Of a DNA stretch of 64,000 nt, positions 45,375 to 53,756 are shown in pieces. The stretch's first letter is position 1. Every line of letters begins with the position of its first letter. The notes beneath the pieces were generated by a model, which made no database searches, was not told where the DNA came from, and was given only the letters and a program-made list of their open reading frames with translations. Source of the stretch: Flavobacterium aquariorum (GTDB lineage Bacteria > Bacteroidota > Bacteroidia > Flavobacteriales > Flavobacteriaceae); NCBI RefSeq assembly GCF_003254745.1, contig NZ_QKXH01000001.1, positions 434,001 to 498,000 of the forward strand, read 5' to 3'. A program made the position numbers and the translations under genes.

Positions 45375-47246
45375 ATGACTAAATCTCTCGAAGAAGTACA
45401 TCAATCGGTGGCAACACAAAATAAAACTTCTGTATTCAGGAAAATATTGGCTTTTTTTGGTCCAGCCTATTTGGTTAGTGTTGGGTATATGGACCCAGGA
45501 AATTGGGCGACGGATATAGCGGGAGGGAGTCAGTTTGGATATGCCTTATTATGGGTATTGTTGATGAGTAATTTAATGGCGTTGCTGTTACAAAGTTTAA
45601 GTGCTCGATTGGGAATTGTAACCCAACGTGACTTGGCGCAGGCATCAAGAGAAACCTATTCGAAATTCATTAATTATATTCTTTATTTTCTTGCCGAAAT
45701 TGCCATAGCCGCATGTGATCTTGCTGAGGTTTTAGGAATGGCCATCGGTATCAATTTATTGTTTGGAATTCCGTTGATTGAAGCGGTTATGATTACGGTT
45801 TTGGATACATTTTTATTACTTTTTTTAATTAATAAAGGTATTCGTAAAATGGAAGCGTTTATCATCGTGCTTGTTATGATAATTGGATTGTCTTTTATAT
45901 TTGAAATGATATTTGCACAACCCGAGATGGGGAAAGTAATTTATGGATTGATTCCTTCTTTGCCAAATGAATCAGCACTTTATATTGCTATTGGGATTAT
46001 TGGGGCAACGGTAATGCCTCACAATTTGTACCTGCATTCCTCTTTGGTGCAAACCAGAAAATTTGACCGTAGTCCAGCAGGAATCAAACAAGCCATTAAA
46101 TATAATTTTATAGATTCAACGATTGCCTTAAACTTGGCTTTCTTTGTGAATGCGGCTATTTTAATTTTGGCTGCAGCTACATTTTATAAAAACGGAATGT
46201 TTGAAGTAGCCGAAATTCAAGACGCTTACCGTTTTCTGCAACCGATATTAGGAACTAAGTGGGCTCCTATTTTATTTGCGGTAGCCTTAATAGCGGCAGG
46301 GCAAAGCTCGACGGTTACCGGAACATTGGCTGGGCAAATTGTGATGGAAGGCTATTTAAATTTACGTATACAGCCTTGGGTTCGTCGAATTATTACACGT
46401 TTAATTGCCATTGTACCTGCTATGATTGTTATTTTTATTTTTGGCGAAAGCGTTACTGGGAAGATGTTGATCCTTAGCCAGGTAATTTTAAGTTTGCAAT
46501 TAGGGTTTGCTATAATTCCGCTCATCCATTTTGTGAGTGATAAAAGAAAAATGAAAGGATTTCATATTAGCAGAACAACGCAAATTGCGTCATGGATAGT
46601 GGCTTTGATCATTGTTTCACTCAACGCCAAATTGGTTTTTTCAGAAATACAAGGTTGGTTAGAAACTTCAGAAAATCCATTAATTCTTTGGTTAACTGTG
46701 GTGCCCTTGGCAATTAGTTTCTTGATTTTACTGCTTTATATCGTAATTAAACCTTTTGTGACGAAATCAAAACCGGATATTCAAAACCATTCTCCACATC
46801 TTTTGGCTTTGAAGTTTTCTTCAACGGGAACGTATTCTTATAAAAACATTGCTGTGTCTGTTGATTTTTCTTCTGCAGATGAGGCAGCTTTAAACCATGC
46901 TTTTGAATTAGGCGGAATGGACGCAAAATATACTTTGATGCATGTGGTAGAGACAGTTGGCGCGATGATGTATGGAAATGAAGCCGATGATCACGAAACC
47001 ACTATAGATGAAACGTTGTTGTTAGAATATAAAGAAATGCTTTCGCAAAAGGGTTTTAAAATTGAAACAGAATTAGGATTTGGAAATCCAACAAAGATTA
47101 TTCCAACGATAATAAATAATGGTAGTTTTGATATTTTGGTCATGGGAACTCATGGGCATACAGGCTTGAAAGATTTAATTTTTGGTACTACGGTTGATAA
47201 ACTGCGCCATAAAATTTCAATACCTTTGTTCATTGTAAAAAATTAA
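45375..47246 (+). CDS. mntH: NRAMP metal transporter fused to a UspA domain
   Basis: 623 residues. An NRAMP transporter of about eleven segments fills residues ~20-455. 'VGYMDPGNWATDIAGG' carries the metal-binding DPGN motif in the first helix, and 'IGATVMPHNLYLHSSLVQTR' is the sixth-helix MPH motif. The remaining ~140 residues form a universal-stress (UspA) domain, 'YKNIAVSVDFSSADEAALNHAFELGG' and 'ILVMGTHGHTGLKDLIFGTTVDKL', which carries an ATP-binding G-x2-G-x9-G type loop. It imports Mn(II) or Fe(II). The ATG at 45375 is chosen over the in-frame TTG at 45354, which lies in the promoter. Confidence 0.94.
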   Translation: MTKSLEEVHQSVATQNKTSVFRKILAFFGPAYLVSVGYMDPGNWATDIAGGSQFGYALLWVLLMSNLMALLLQSLSARLGIVTQRDLAQASRETYSKFINYILYFLAEIAIAACDLAEVLGMAIGINLLFGIPLIEAVMITVLDTFLLLFLINKGIRKMEAFIIVLVMIIGLSFIFEMIFAQPEMGKVIYGLIPSLPNESALYIAIGIIGATVMPHNLYLHSSLVQTRKFDRSPAGIKQAIKYNFIDSTIALNLAFFVNAAILILAAATFYKNGMFEVAEIQDAYRFLQPILGTKWAPILFAVALIAAGQSSTVTGTLAGQIVMEGYLNLRIQPWVRRIITRLIAIVPAMIVIFIFGESVTGKMLILSQVILSLQLGFAIIPLIHFVSDKRKMKGFHISRTTQIASWIVALIIVSLNAKLVFSEIQGWLETSENPLILWLTVVPLAISFLILLLYIVIKPFVTKSKPDIQNHSPHLLALKFSSTGTYSYKNIAVSVDFSSADEAALNHAFELGGMDAKYTLMHVVETVGAMMYGNEADDHETTIDETLLLEYKEMLSQKGFKIETELGFGNPTKIIPTIINNGSFDILVMGTHGHTGLKDLIFGTTVDKLRHKISIPLFIVKN

Positions 47247-47308
47247 AAATAGTTACTGAGGTTCTGAGTAACTAAGTTTTTAAGATTTTTGGATGATGGT
47301 TTTTTTTA

Positions 47309-47347
47309 AATCTGCAATCTAAAATCTGCAATCTAAAATCTGCAATC
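47309..47347. repeat. 14-bp tandem repeat before the mntR-like gene
   Basis: Units AATCTGCAATCTAA at 47309-47322 and 47323-47336 and a partial unit at 47337-47347, ending three bases before the start codon. Same unit as at 3706-3733 before hemB. Confidence 0.85.
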
Positions 47348-47349
47348 AA

Positions 47350-48003
47350 ATGACTTTCTCCGAAGAAAATTATCTAAAATCCATATATCATCTTACCACT
47401 AGCCTCGACAGTGAAGTAAGTACCAATGCTATTGCCGAAATGATGGAAACCAAAGCTTCCTCTGTAACGGATATGCTAAAAAAATTGGCCGAAAAAGACT
47501 TAGTGCATTATAAAAAATACCAAGGAGTTTCATTAACGGAAAACGGAAAGCTTGCAGCCAAAATGATTGTGAGAAAACATCGTTTATGGGAAGTTTTTTT
47601 GGTTGAGAAGCTTGATTTTTCTTGGGATGAAGTTCATGATATTGCCGAACAACTCGAGCATATCAAATCTGAAAAACTCATCAATAAACTCGACGATTTT
47701 CTTGGAAATCCTACCGAAGATCCACACGGTGATCCGATACCCGATGCACAAGGGCGAATAATAACAATAGAAAAACAATTATTATCTGAGTTAGCGGCAA
47801 GTCAATCTGGAATTTGTGTTGGTGTCAAAGACAATTCTTCCGATTTCTTGAAATACTTAGACAAACAACAAATCGGGTTGGGAACTAAAATCGAAGTGGT
47901 AACTAAAGAATCATTTGATTTGTCGTTAAAAATAAAAGTAAACAGCACGGAATTGACCATTTCAAACAAAATAGCAAGTAATTTATTTGTAAAAGTGCTT
48001 TAA
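47350..48003 (+). CDS. mntR: DtxR/MntR-family metal-dependent repressor
   Basis: 217 residues. A winged helix-turn-helix at about 1-70 ('EENYLKSIYHLTTSL...VSTNAIAEMMETKASSVTDMLKKLAEKDLVHYKKYQGVSLTENG') is followed by the metal-binding and dimerisation part with 'DEVHDIAEQLEHIKSE' and 'DPHGDPIPD'. A C-terminal FeoA-like SH3 domain (about 145-217) ends the protein. Its place next to NRAMP points to Mn- or Fe-responsive repression of mntH and perhaps the divergent receptor. It has a separate 104-bp leader with 14-bp repeats, so it may also be expressed on its own. Confidence 0.92.
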   Translation: MTFSEENYLKSIYHLTTSLDSEVSTNAIAEMMETKASSVTDMLKKLAEKDLVHYKKYQGVSLTENGKLAAKMIVRKHRLWEVFLVEKLDFSWDEVHDIAEQLEHIKSEKLINKLDDFLGNPTEDPHGDPIPDAQGRIITIEKQLLSELAASQSGICVGVKDNSSDFLKYLDKQQIGLGTKIEVVTKESFDLSLKIKVNSTELTISNKIASNLFVKVL

Positions 48004-48243
48004 GTTGAACTGTTATCCTCATTTTGAAGTCAAAACACTCATTTAGAGAAGAATACTTAGTTAGAGGAGGAGGAATTTATATAGAAAGCTGCTTTAATTT
48101 TATTGGTGAGATAAGGATATGAAACTTGAATTAATCTATTTGGCACAATTTTTGTTTTTTACGATATAAGATATTCCATCAAGGACTTAATTTATTAAGT
48201 TTTGTTTGTTATATTTACATTAGTATTTTTAAATCGTAATAAT

Positions 48244-49374
48244 ATGAAAATAAGATTTTTATCGCTATTAGCAATAGTAATTAGTTTATCAGGTTTAAGT
48301 GCTTTCTCACAAACAGGGAGTGATACTGGGGAATTAGGTTTGCCAGGAGATAATTTAGACCTTTATGCAGTTTTGGATCTTTTTCAGAAATCAAAGACGA
48401 TTGAAGATTTTGAAAAATCATTGAATGATAGTAAAAATAAAATCAATAATTTGGATTTAAACGATGATAAAAAAATTGACTTTATCAAAGTGGAGACCAA
48501 AAAAGACGGAGACGATTTTACTTTTATTCTTCGTGACCCAATAGATAAAAAAGAAACGCAGGATGTTGCCGTTATTTTTGTTTCAAAAGACAAAAACAAA
48601 AAAATATCGCTTCAAATTGTTGGTGACAAGGATTTGTATGGCAAGGATTATATTGTTGAGCCTAGCCCAAAGGGAAATGCCGGAGTAACAGCCAATCCTG
48701 CTTACCAAGGAACGAATCCGGTAACCGTGAATGTTCCAGCCTCTACGACTACAGTTGTTGTTGAGCAAGCTCCAATTGTGCAGTATGTGTATTCACCTGC
48801 TTATGTACCTTATTACCCACCGTATTATTATGGGTATTATCCGCCTTGGTTTGGATTTGCTACTGTTATGGCAGTAGGTATTTATCGTCACAATCATTAT
48901 CATTATCATGGTGGCGGTTATGGATATCACAATTCAAATGTTTATGTTAATCATAATAGTTTCAACAATTATAATAACAATAGTCGAAACACTTCAAATC
49001 GTGTATCGCACAACAACATAAATAGTAATAACAGAGGTAATAATAACATAAATAATAATAGAAATAGTAATAACAGAAATAACTCAAGAGATGGCAATAG
49101 AAATTCTGCTTCAACCAGAGATGCCAATAGACCTTCAGCGTCAACGCGTGATGGAAACAGGGCTTCTACTTCAACTCGTGATGCAAGCAGCAGACCATCA
49201 GCTTCAACTCGTGATGTAGGCAGCAACAGATCTTCTTCAGCATCAACAAGGCCTTCTACTTCTAATCGTTCAAGCAGTTTTAGCGGAGGCGGTGGTGGCG
49301 GTTTCCGTTCAAGCGGTGGTGGCGGCGGCGGTTTTAGAGGTGGCGGAGGCGGCGGCGGCGGAAGAAGACGCTAA
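48244..49374 (+). CDS. Exported low-complexity Asn/Gly/Ser/Arg-rich protein
   Basis: 376 residues from the ATG at 48244; an in-frame upstream extension to 48202 adds non-signal residues ahead of the signal peptide. A signal peptide ('LLAIVISLSGLSAFSQ') is followed by a globular acidic domain (about 25-150) with an EF-hand-like 'LDLNDDKKIDFIKVE'. Then come a Tyr/Pro-rich stretch, a His/Tyr segment and an Asn-rich linker with 'ASTRD' repeats (five or six copies), and a tail of Gly runs ending 'GGGRRR'. Function unknown; adhesion or matrix binding is one possibility. The terminator at 49408-49435 follows. Confidence 0.85.
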   Translation: MKIRFLSLLAIVISLSGLSAFSQTGSDTGELGLPGDNLDLYAVLDLFQKSKTIEDFEKSLNDSKNKINNLDLNDDKKIDFIKVETKKDGDDFTFILRDPIDKKETQDVAVIFVSKDKNKKISLQIVGDKDLYGKDYIVEPSPKGNAGVTANPAYQGTNPVTVNVPASTTTVVVEQAPIVQYVYSPAYVPYYPPYYYGYYPPWFGFATVMAVGIYRHNHYHYHGGGYGYHNSNVYVNHNSFNNYNNNSRNTSNRVSHNNINSNNRGNNNINNNRNSNNRNNSRDGNRNSASTRDANRPSASTRDGNRASTSTRDASSRPSASTRDVGSNRSSSASTRPSTSNRSSSFSGGGGGGFRSSGGGGGGFRGGGGGGGGRRR

Positions 49375-49407
49375 CTAGATATGATTTAATTAAAGCGACA
49401 ATAGAAT

Positions 49408-49435
49408 AACCCTGATAAAGTGATTTGTCAGGGTT
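49408..49435 (+). terminator. Terminator
   Basis: Stem aaccctga with tcagggtt and a T run, 34 bp after the stop of the low-complexity protein gene. Confidence 0.85.
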
Positions 49436-49599
49436 TTTTTATTGTCAAAATTATTTTCAAATAGATTTTTCCTTAAAGGCGAGTATGCACCGTAGATACT
49501 GTAGAGATGAACTTCGATGCATCTTTACAAATATAATTAGCCGATTTTAAAATAGGATTTAGTTTATTAGATAAAAAAGTATAGCAGTATTAGACATAA

Positions 49600-49637
49600 A
49601 AAAAGGTTCTCAAATCAAATTTTTTGAGAACCTTTTT
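49600..49637. terminator. Terminator of the lipoprotein gene
   Basis: 15-bp perfect stem (aaaaaggttctcaaa and complement) with an eight-base loop, immediately beyond the stop of the minus-strand gene at 49655; A and T runs on both sides. Confidence 0.9.
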
Positions 49638-49654
49638 AGTGGGAGAGCCATTTA

Positions 49655-50137
49655 TTAGTTTGGCAAATCTGAAGTGCTCATGTCTCTTAAGCTATAATAT
49701 TTACCGTCTTTTTTAACGAATAATGTCATGTAATTTCCTGAATTAACAACGGTATTTGTAGAATCTAGTACTTTATAATAACCAATTTCAACGACTTGTT
49801 CGCCATCTTTTGAAGGAAACACTTCGGTGGTCGTAAATGAAATTTTTCTGCCCTTTGAAATACTATCAACATGGGATTTCAAATATTCAATTATTGCTTC
49901 TTTGCCTATTACTGGTTGGTTGTTTTGAGGAAAGGTAATGGCACCATCTGCAAAGTATCCTATTTCTTTTACTACGCCGGTATTATATGTGTCTGCAAAT
50001 TCATTTTCCTTGGCTTGAATTTCTTTTTTGATTTGGTTAATGTCAATAGTGGCAGTTACTGGCTCTTCTTTTTTGCATGAAATTAATAATAACAATACGC
50101 TAGAAACAACTAATGCTTTACTAAACAATTTTTTCAT
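49655..50137 (-). CDS. NTF2-like (SnoaL/DUF4440-type) lipoprotein
   Basis: 160 residues. A lipoprotein signal 'VVSSVLLLLISCKKEEP' (about Cys21) is followed by a cone-shaped NTF2-like fold: 'IKKEIQAKENEFADTYNTGVVKEIGYFADGAITFPQNNQPVIGKEAI' and the sheet 'RKISFTTTEVFPSKDGEQVVEIGYYKV'. The fold is used by enzymes and by non-catalytic ligand binders alike, so function is unknown. Monocistronic, with its own terminator. Confidence 0.83.
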   Translation of the reverse strand: MKKLFSKALVVSSVLLLLISCKKEEPVTATIDINQIKKEIQAKENEFADTYNTGVVKEIGYFADGAITFPQNNQPVIGKEAIIEYLKSHVDSISKGRKISFTTTEVFPSKDGEQVVEIGYYKVLDSTNTVVNSGNYMTLFVKKDGKYYSLRDMSTSDLPN

Positions 50138-50334
50138 AACAATCAGTTTTTAAATTTAGAAATAAGTTATTGAATATTAATGACATAAATTTAAGATAAA
50201 AAACGGAACGAAATGTGTTTATTGCCAGAAATTAGTAACTTTCTTTGAGTTGGGAAGCTATTCTGGGCTTGTTTTGATGTTTTTTTACTAAAAAAATAAA
50301 TAAAGATATTTTTGAAGATTTAGGCTAACTCCAA

Positions 50335-50457
50335 TTAACTGCAGCCACAATCACCACTACCGCAGTTTTTATTCGATTTTTTTTTGAAGAAAAATTTTCG
50401 AATCAAAAAACCAAGTGCGAGTATAAGGATCACAAAGGCTATTATTTCTTGAATCAT
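50335..50457 (-). CDS. FeoB-associated Cys-rich membrane protein
   Basis: 40 residues: one membrane helix ('IIAFVILILALGFLIRKFF') followed by a lysine-rich stretch and a C-terminal 'NCGSGDCGCS' cysteine cluster. Such proteins accompany feoB in many Bacteroidota and may pass iron or help FeoB; the role is not established. The start is the ATG at 50457 and it ends at 50335. It lies 7 bp downstream of feoB, so it is the last gene of the feo operon. It is easy to miss because of its length. Confidence 0.85.
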   Translation of the reverse strand: MIQEIIAFVILILALGFLIRKFFFKKKSNKNCGSGDCGCS

Positions 50458-50464
50458 AATTGTG

Positions 50465-52564
50465 CTATTTTAGGATTTGAAAAGCAATTAATGCTACTAT
50501 ATAAGCCAAAGAACTCATAAAAACAAGTTGACCAGCAGGCCATTTCCATGAGTTGGTTTCTTTTTTGGTAATGGCTAGAGTACTGGCGCATTGCATTGCA
50601 AAAGCATAAAACATTAGTAATGATATTCCAGAGGCAAAATTAAATATTTTTTCTCCTGTTACAGGATTTACTTCTTCGGCCATTTTGTTTTTTATGGTAT
50701 TTTCATTGTCGGTTCCGCCCACACTGTATATGGTTGCCAAGGTCCCTACAAATACTTCTCTGGCAGCAAATGAACTGATGATAGCTATACCAATTTTCCA
50801 GTCGTAACCCAATGGTGAAATAACTGGTTCAATGCCTCTTCCCATTAACCCAATATAAGAGTTTTCCAGTTTTTGCGAAGCGACAGCATTATTGAATTCG
50901 GTTGTTGATAATGGATGTGCTTTTGTATTCTCCAATATTATTTCTTCGGCGTTTTTAAACTGTTTTCCGGGACCGTAAGAGGCCAAAAACCACAAGATAA
51001 CGGATATTGCCAAAATGATTTTTCCGGCGCCAAAAACAAAGGCTTTTGTTTTTTCAATTACGTTGATGGCGACGTTCTTGAACATTGGCAATTTATAGTT
51101 TGGCATTTCTACCACAAAGAATGTTTTGCCTTTTACCTTTAGAATGATATTCAGGATATAAGCGGATAATATCGCCATTCCAAAACCAATAACATATAAA
51201 AGCATTAAAGTCAATCCCTGTACATTTAAAATTCCTAAAACATAAGTATCTGGAATGACAAGACCAATGATAATGGCATAAACAGGTAGCCTAGCCGAAC
51301 AGGTGGTAAACGGTGTTACGAGTATGGTGATTAAACGTTCTTTCCAGTTTTCTATATTTCGGGTTGCCATAATTGCAGGAATGGCACAGGCTGTTCCAGA
51401 AATTAATGGTACCACACTTTTACCGGATAGTCCAAATCGGCGCATGATTTTGTCCATCAAGAACACCACACGACTCATGTAACCACTCTCTTCAAGTATG
51501 GAAATAAATAAAAACAAAAAAGCAATTTGTGGAATGAAAATTAAAATACCACCAATTCCGGGGATTATTCCTTGTGAAATCAAATCGGTCAGCATTCCTG
51601 AGGGCAAATGTTCACTCGCCAATGTACTTAAAGTGGCAAAAGTGCTGTCGATAAAATCCATAGGTATTTTGGACCACTGAAAAATAGACTGAAAAATAAC
51701 AAATAAAATAACGAAGAAAATTACATACCCCCATATTTTATGAGTAAGTATACGATCTAATTTGCTTCGAAAGTCCTTGGCAATACTAGAGTCAATTTTT
51801 AAGCCCTCTTTTAAAACATCATTGATGAACTGATACCGTTTGATGGTTTCTTTTTGTTGTAACCGTTTTAAATCCGAATGCGATTTGGTAAAAGAGCTTC
51901 GAATTTCATTACGTTCCAAATTCAAAAAGTTGACATCCTGAGTTATAACCAACCATAATTTATACAACAACTGATTGGGAAATGCATGTCGAAGGCTGTT
52001 AAAATATTCTACATCAATACTCGATGCATTCAAGCAAGGTTCTGAAGAAATGGTTTTGTAACTAACGATTAAATTTTTTAACTCTTCAATTCCATACCCT
52101 TTTCTAGAGCTAATCAGTGCAATTTTGGTTTTTAAATGTTCTTCAAGATAAGGAATATTAAGACTGATGCCTTTGTGCTCCATTCTATCGGCCATGTTAA
52201 TGACCAAAATGGTTGGAATTTCAAGGTCTTTTATTTGGGTATAAAGGAGTAAATTTCGTTTCAGATTCTCCACATCGGTAACCACAAGGGCCACGTCTGG
52301 ATAAAGGCGGTCATTTTTGTTAAGCAAAAGTTCGATAACAACACTTTCATCTATGGAGCTCGCATTCAGACTATAAGTTCCGGGTAAATCAAGAATATTT
52401 GCTTTGATATTGTTGGGCAGTTTGCAAAAACCCATCTTTTTTTCAACAGTAATTCCTGGATAGTTTCCCACTTGCTGATTCAATCCTGTAAGTTGGTTAA
52501 AAACGGAAGTTTTCCCTACGTTTGGATTTCCAATTAATGCAACGTTGATGTTTTTTAAACTCAT
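50465..52564 (-). CDS. feoB: Ferrous iron transporter FeoB
   Basis: 699 residues. An N-terminal GTPase domain has the P-loop 'GNPNVGKTS' (G1), 'DLPGTYSL' (G3) and 'NMADRMEHK' (G4); a linker and a membrane domain with two Gate-type units follow (about 275-690), with 'LIPGIGGILIFIPQIAFLFLFISILEESGYMSRVVFLMDKIMRRFGLSG' and 'MPNYKLPMFKNV'. It imports Fe(II) through the inner membrane. The start ATG at 52564 lies 2 bp after the feoA stop. The FeoB-associated peptide follows. Confidence 0.97.
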   Translation of the reverse strand: MSLKNINVALIGNPNVGKTSVFNQLTGLNQQVGNYPGITVEKKMGFCKLPNNIKANILDLPGTYSLNASSIDESVVIELLLNKNDRLYPDVALVVTDVENLKRNLLLYTQIKDLEIPTILVINMADRMEHKGISLNIPYLEEHLKTKIALISSRKGYGIEELKNLIVSYKTISSEPCLNASSIDVEYFNSLRHAFPNQLLYKLWLVITQDVNFLNLERNEIRSSFTKSHSDLKRLQQKETIKRYQFINDVLKEGLKIDSSIAKDFRSKLDRILTHKIWGYVIFFVILFVIFQSIFQWSKIPMDFIDSTFATLSTLASEHLPSGMLTDLISQGIIPGIGGILIFIPQIAFLFLFISILEESGYMSRVVFLMDKIMRRFGLSGKSVVPLISGTACAIPAIMATRNIENWKERLITILVTPFTTCSARLPVYAIIIGLVIPDTYVLGILNVQGLTLMLLYVIGFGMAILSAYILNIILKVKGKTFFVVEMPNYKLPMFKNVAINVIEKTKAFVFGAGKIILAISVILWFLASYGPGKQFKNAEEIILENTKAHPLSTTEFNNAVASQKLENSYIGLMGRGIEPVISPLGYDWKIGIAIISSFAAREVFVGTLATIYSVGGTDNENTIKNKMAEEVNPVTGEKIFNFASGISLLMFYAFAMQCASTLAITKKETNSWKWPAGQLVFMSSLAYIVALIAFQILK

Positions 52565-52566
52565 TT

Positions 52567-52803
52567 TTATTTGTTTTTAATGAGTTCTACTTCAATTTGT
52601 TTTGCGGTTTCAATGCGAATGGCAAGATGAGAACCGTTAATATTCAAATACAAAGGATCTCCAAAGGGTGCAATTTGAAGCAATTCGACTTCATTGCCCG
52701 GCAAGCATCCCATTTCTAACAGTTTTAATGGTATCACATCGATATCAAAATCCAGTATAATGGCTTTTTGGCCTTTTTTGAGAGAATGTATCGTTGTTTG
52801 CAA
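52567..52803 (-). CDS. feoA: FeoA, cytosolic regulator of FeoB
   Basis: 78 residues, single SH3-like FeoA domain: 'IHSLKKGQKAIILDFDIDVIPLKLLEMGCLPGNEVELLQIAPFGDPLYLNINGSHLAIRIETA'. FeoA is thought to bind FeoB and modulate ferrous iron transport. The first gene of the feoA-feoB-peptide operon, with its start 27 bp from the promoter element at 52830-52837. Above it lies a Fur-box-like palindrome at 52859-52872. Confidence 0.95.
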   Translation of the reverse strand: MQTTIHSLKKGQKAIILDFDIDVIPLKLLEMGCLPGNEVELLQIAPFGDPLYLNINGSHLAIRIETAKQIEVELIKNK

Positions 52804-52829
52804 AGCTTATTTAGATTGAATTAAGATTG

Positions 52830-52837
52830 CAAAAATA
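52830..52837 (-). promoter_or_regulatory. -7 promoter element of feoA
   Basis: TATTTTTG on the minus strand matches TAnnTTTG; it ends 26 bp before the feoA ATG. Confidence 0.65.
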
Positions 52838-52858
52838 CATTTTTTATTATAATTACAG

Positions 52859-52872
52859 CTGATAATTATCAG
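52859..52872. promoter_or_regulatory. Fur-box-like palindrome before feoA
   Basis: CTGATAATTATCAG is a perfect 14-bp palindrome with GATAAT/ATTATC halves like the Fur consensus. It lies 21 bp from the -7 element, so it covers the -33 region. Iron repression by Fur is inferred. Confidence 0.65.
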
Positions 52873-52874
52873 TT

Positions 52875-53552
52875 TTACTCATTTTTTTCATTGGAACAAA
52901 GCCAATTAATATCGTCGATTAATCGCTGAATGTCTTCTTTCTTGGTTCCGTCATAAAAACCGCGGACACGTCTTTTTTGATCTACCAAAACAAAATTTTC
53001 GGTGTGTACCATATCATACAATTGTTCTGGTTTTCCAAGTTTTACAGCCAAGTAAGATTTTCTGGCCATAGTATAAATTTCTTTTTTGTTGCCAGTTACC
53101 AGATTCCACTTTCCGTCAATGACACCATACTTTTTAGCATAAGCCTTTAAAGCAGGGACACTGTCGGTTTCAGGAAAAACGGTATGTGAAAGCAACATTA
53201 CTTTTGGATTGTTTTGGATTGCTTTCTGTACATCGACTAAGTTGGTGGTCATTTTTGGACAAATTGAACCACAAGTGGTAAAGAAAAAATCGGCTACATA
53301 TACTTTGCCTTCATAATCTTTTTGAGTAATGGTTTTTCCGTTTTGGTTCACAAAAGAAAAATTAGCAATCGTGTGGTATTTACTGATGTATTGTACTGTA
53401 CTGTCTACCAGTTCCGGGTTTACATCGGCTGGATTATAGATTGGCAATGTTTTACTTGGTTTCAAAGCCGAATAAAACAAGTAAAGCGTTATGATGGAAA
53501 AAATTAATACAACACCAATATAGACTCTGTATTTTTTTAGAATAGATAACAT
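52875..53552 (-). CDS. SCO1/SenC-family copper chaperone-like protein
   Basis: 225 residues from the ATG at 53552; the in-frame ATG at 53588 lies in an AT-rich leader and adds 12 unrelated residues, so it was rejected. One membrane anchor ('VYIGVVLIFSIITLYLFYSA') is followed by a thioredoxin-like SCO domain with the copper-binding 'TTCGSICPKM' (CxxxC) and the histidine in 'VMLLSHTVFPETD'. Such proteins help build the CuA site of cytochrome c oxidase. No oxidase genes are visible nearby. The stop lies just above the feoA Fur-like palindrome. Confidence 0.88.
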   Translation of the reverse strand: MLSILKKYRVYIGVVLIFSIITLYLFYSALKPSKTLPIYNPADVNPELVDSTVQYISKYHTIANFSFVNQNGKTITQKDYEGKVYVADFFFTTCGSICPKMTTNLVDVQKAIQNNPKVMLLSHTVFPETDSVPALKAYAKKYGVIDGKWNLVTGNKKEIYTMARKSYLAVKLGKPEQLYDMVHTENFVLVDQKRRVRGFYDGTKKEDIQRLIDDINWLCSNEKNE

Positions 53553-53756
53553 AAAATTAATTTGGTGCAAAAATAAAGAAAAATACAACCATATCGTAAG
53601 TATGGAATTTAGTTATTTCTTCAGAAAAAATATTTAAAATTTGATTGCCAGGAATTACTTTACATTTTTATAAGAAGAAAATTTTTTCATCACGTTTTCA
53701 AATGAATTAAGATTGCATTAAAATCTTACAATTGTTTGGCTTTTAATCTTTTTACT

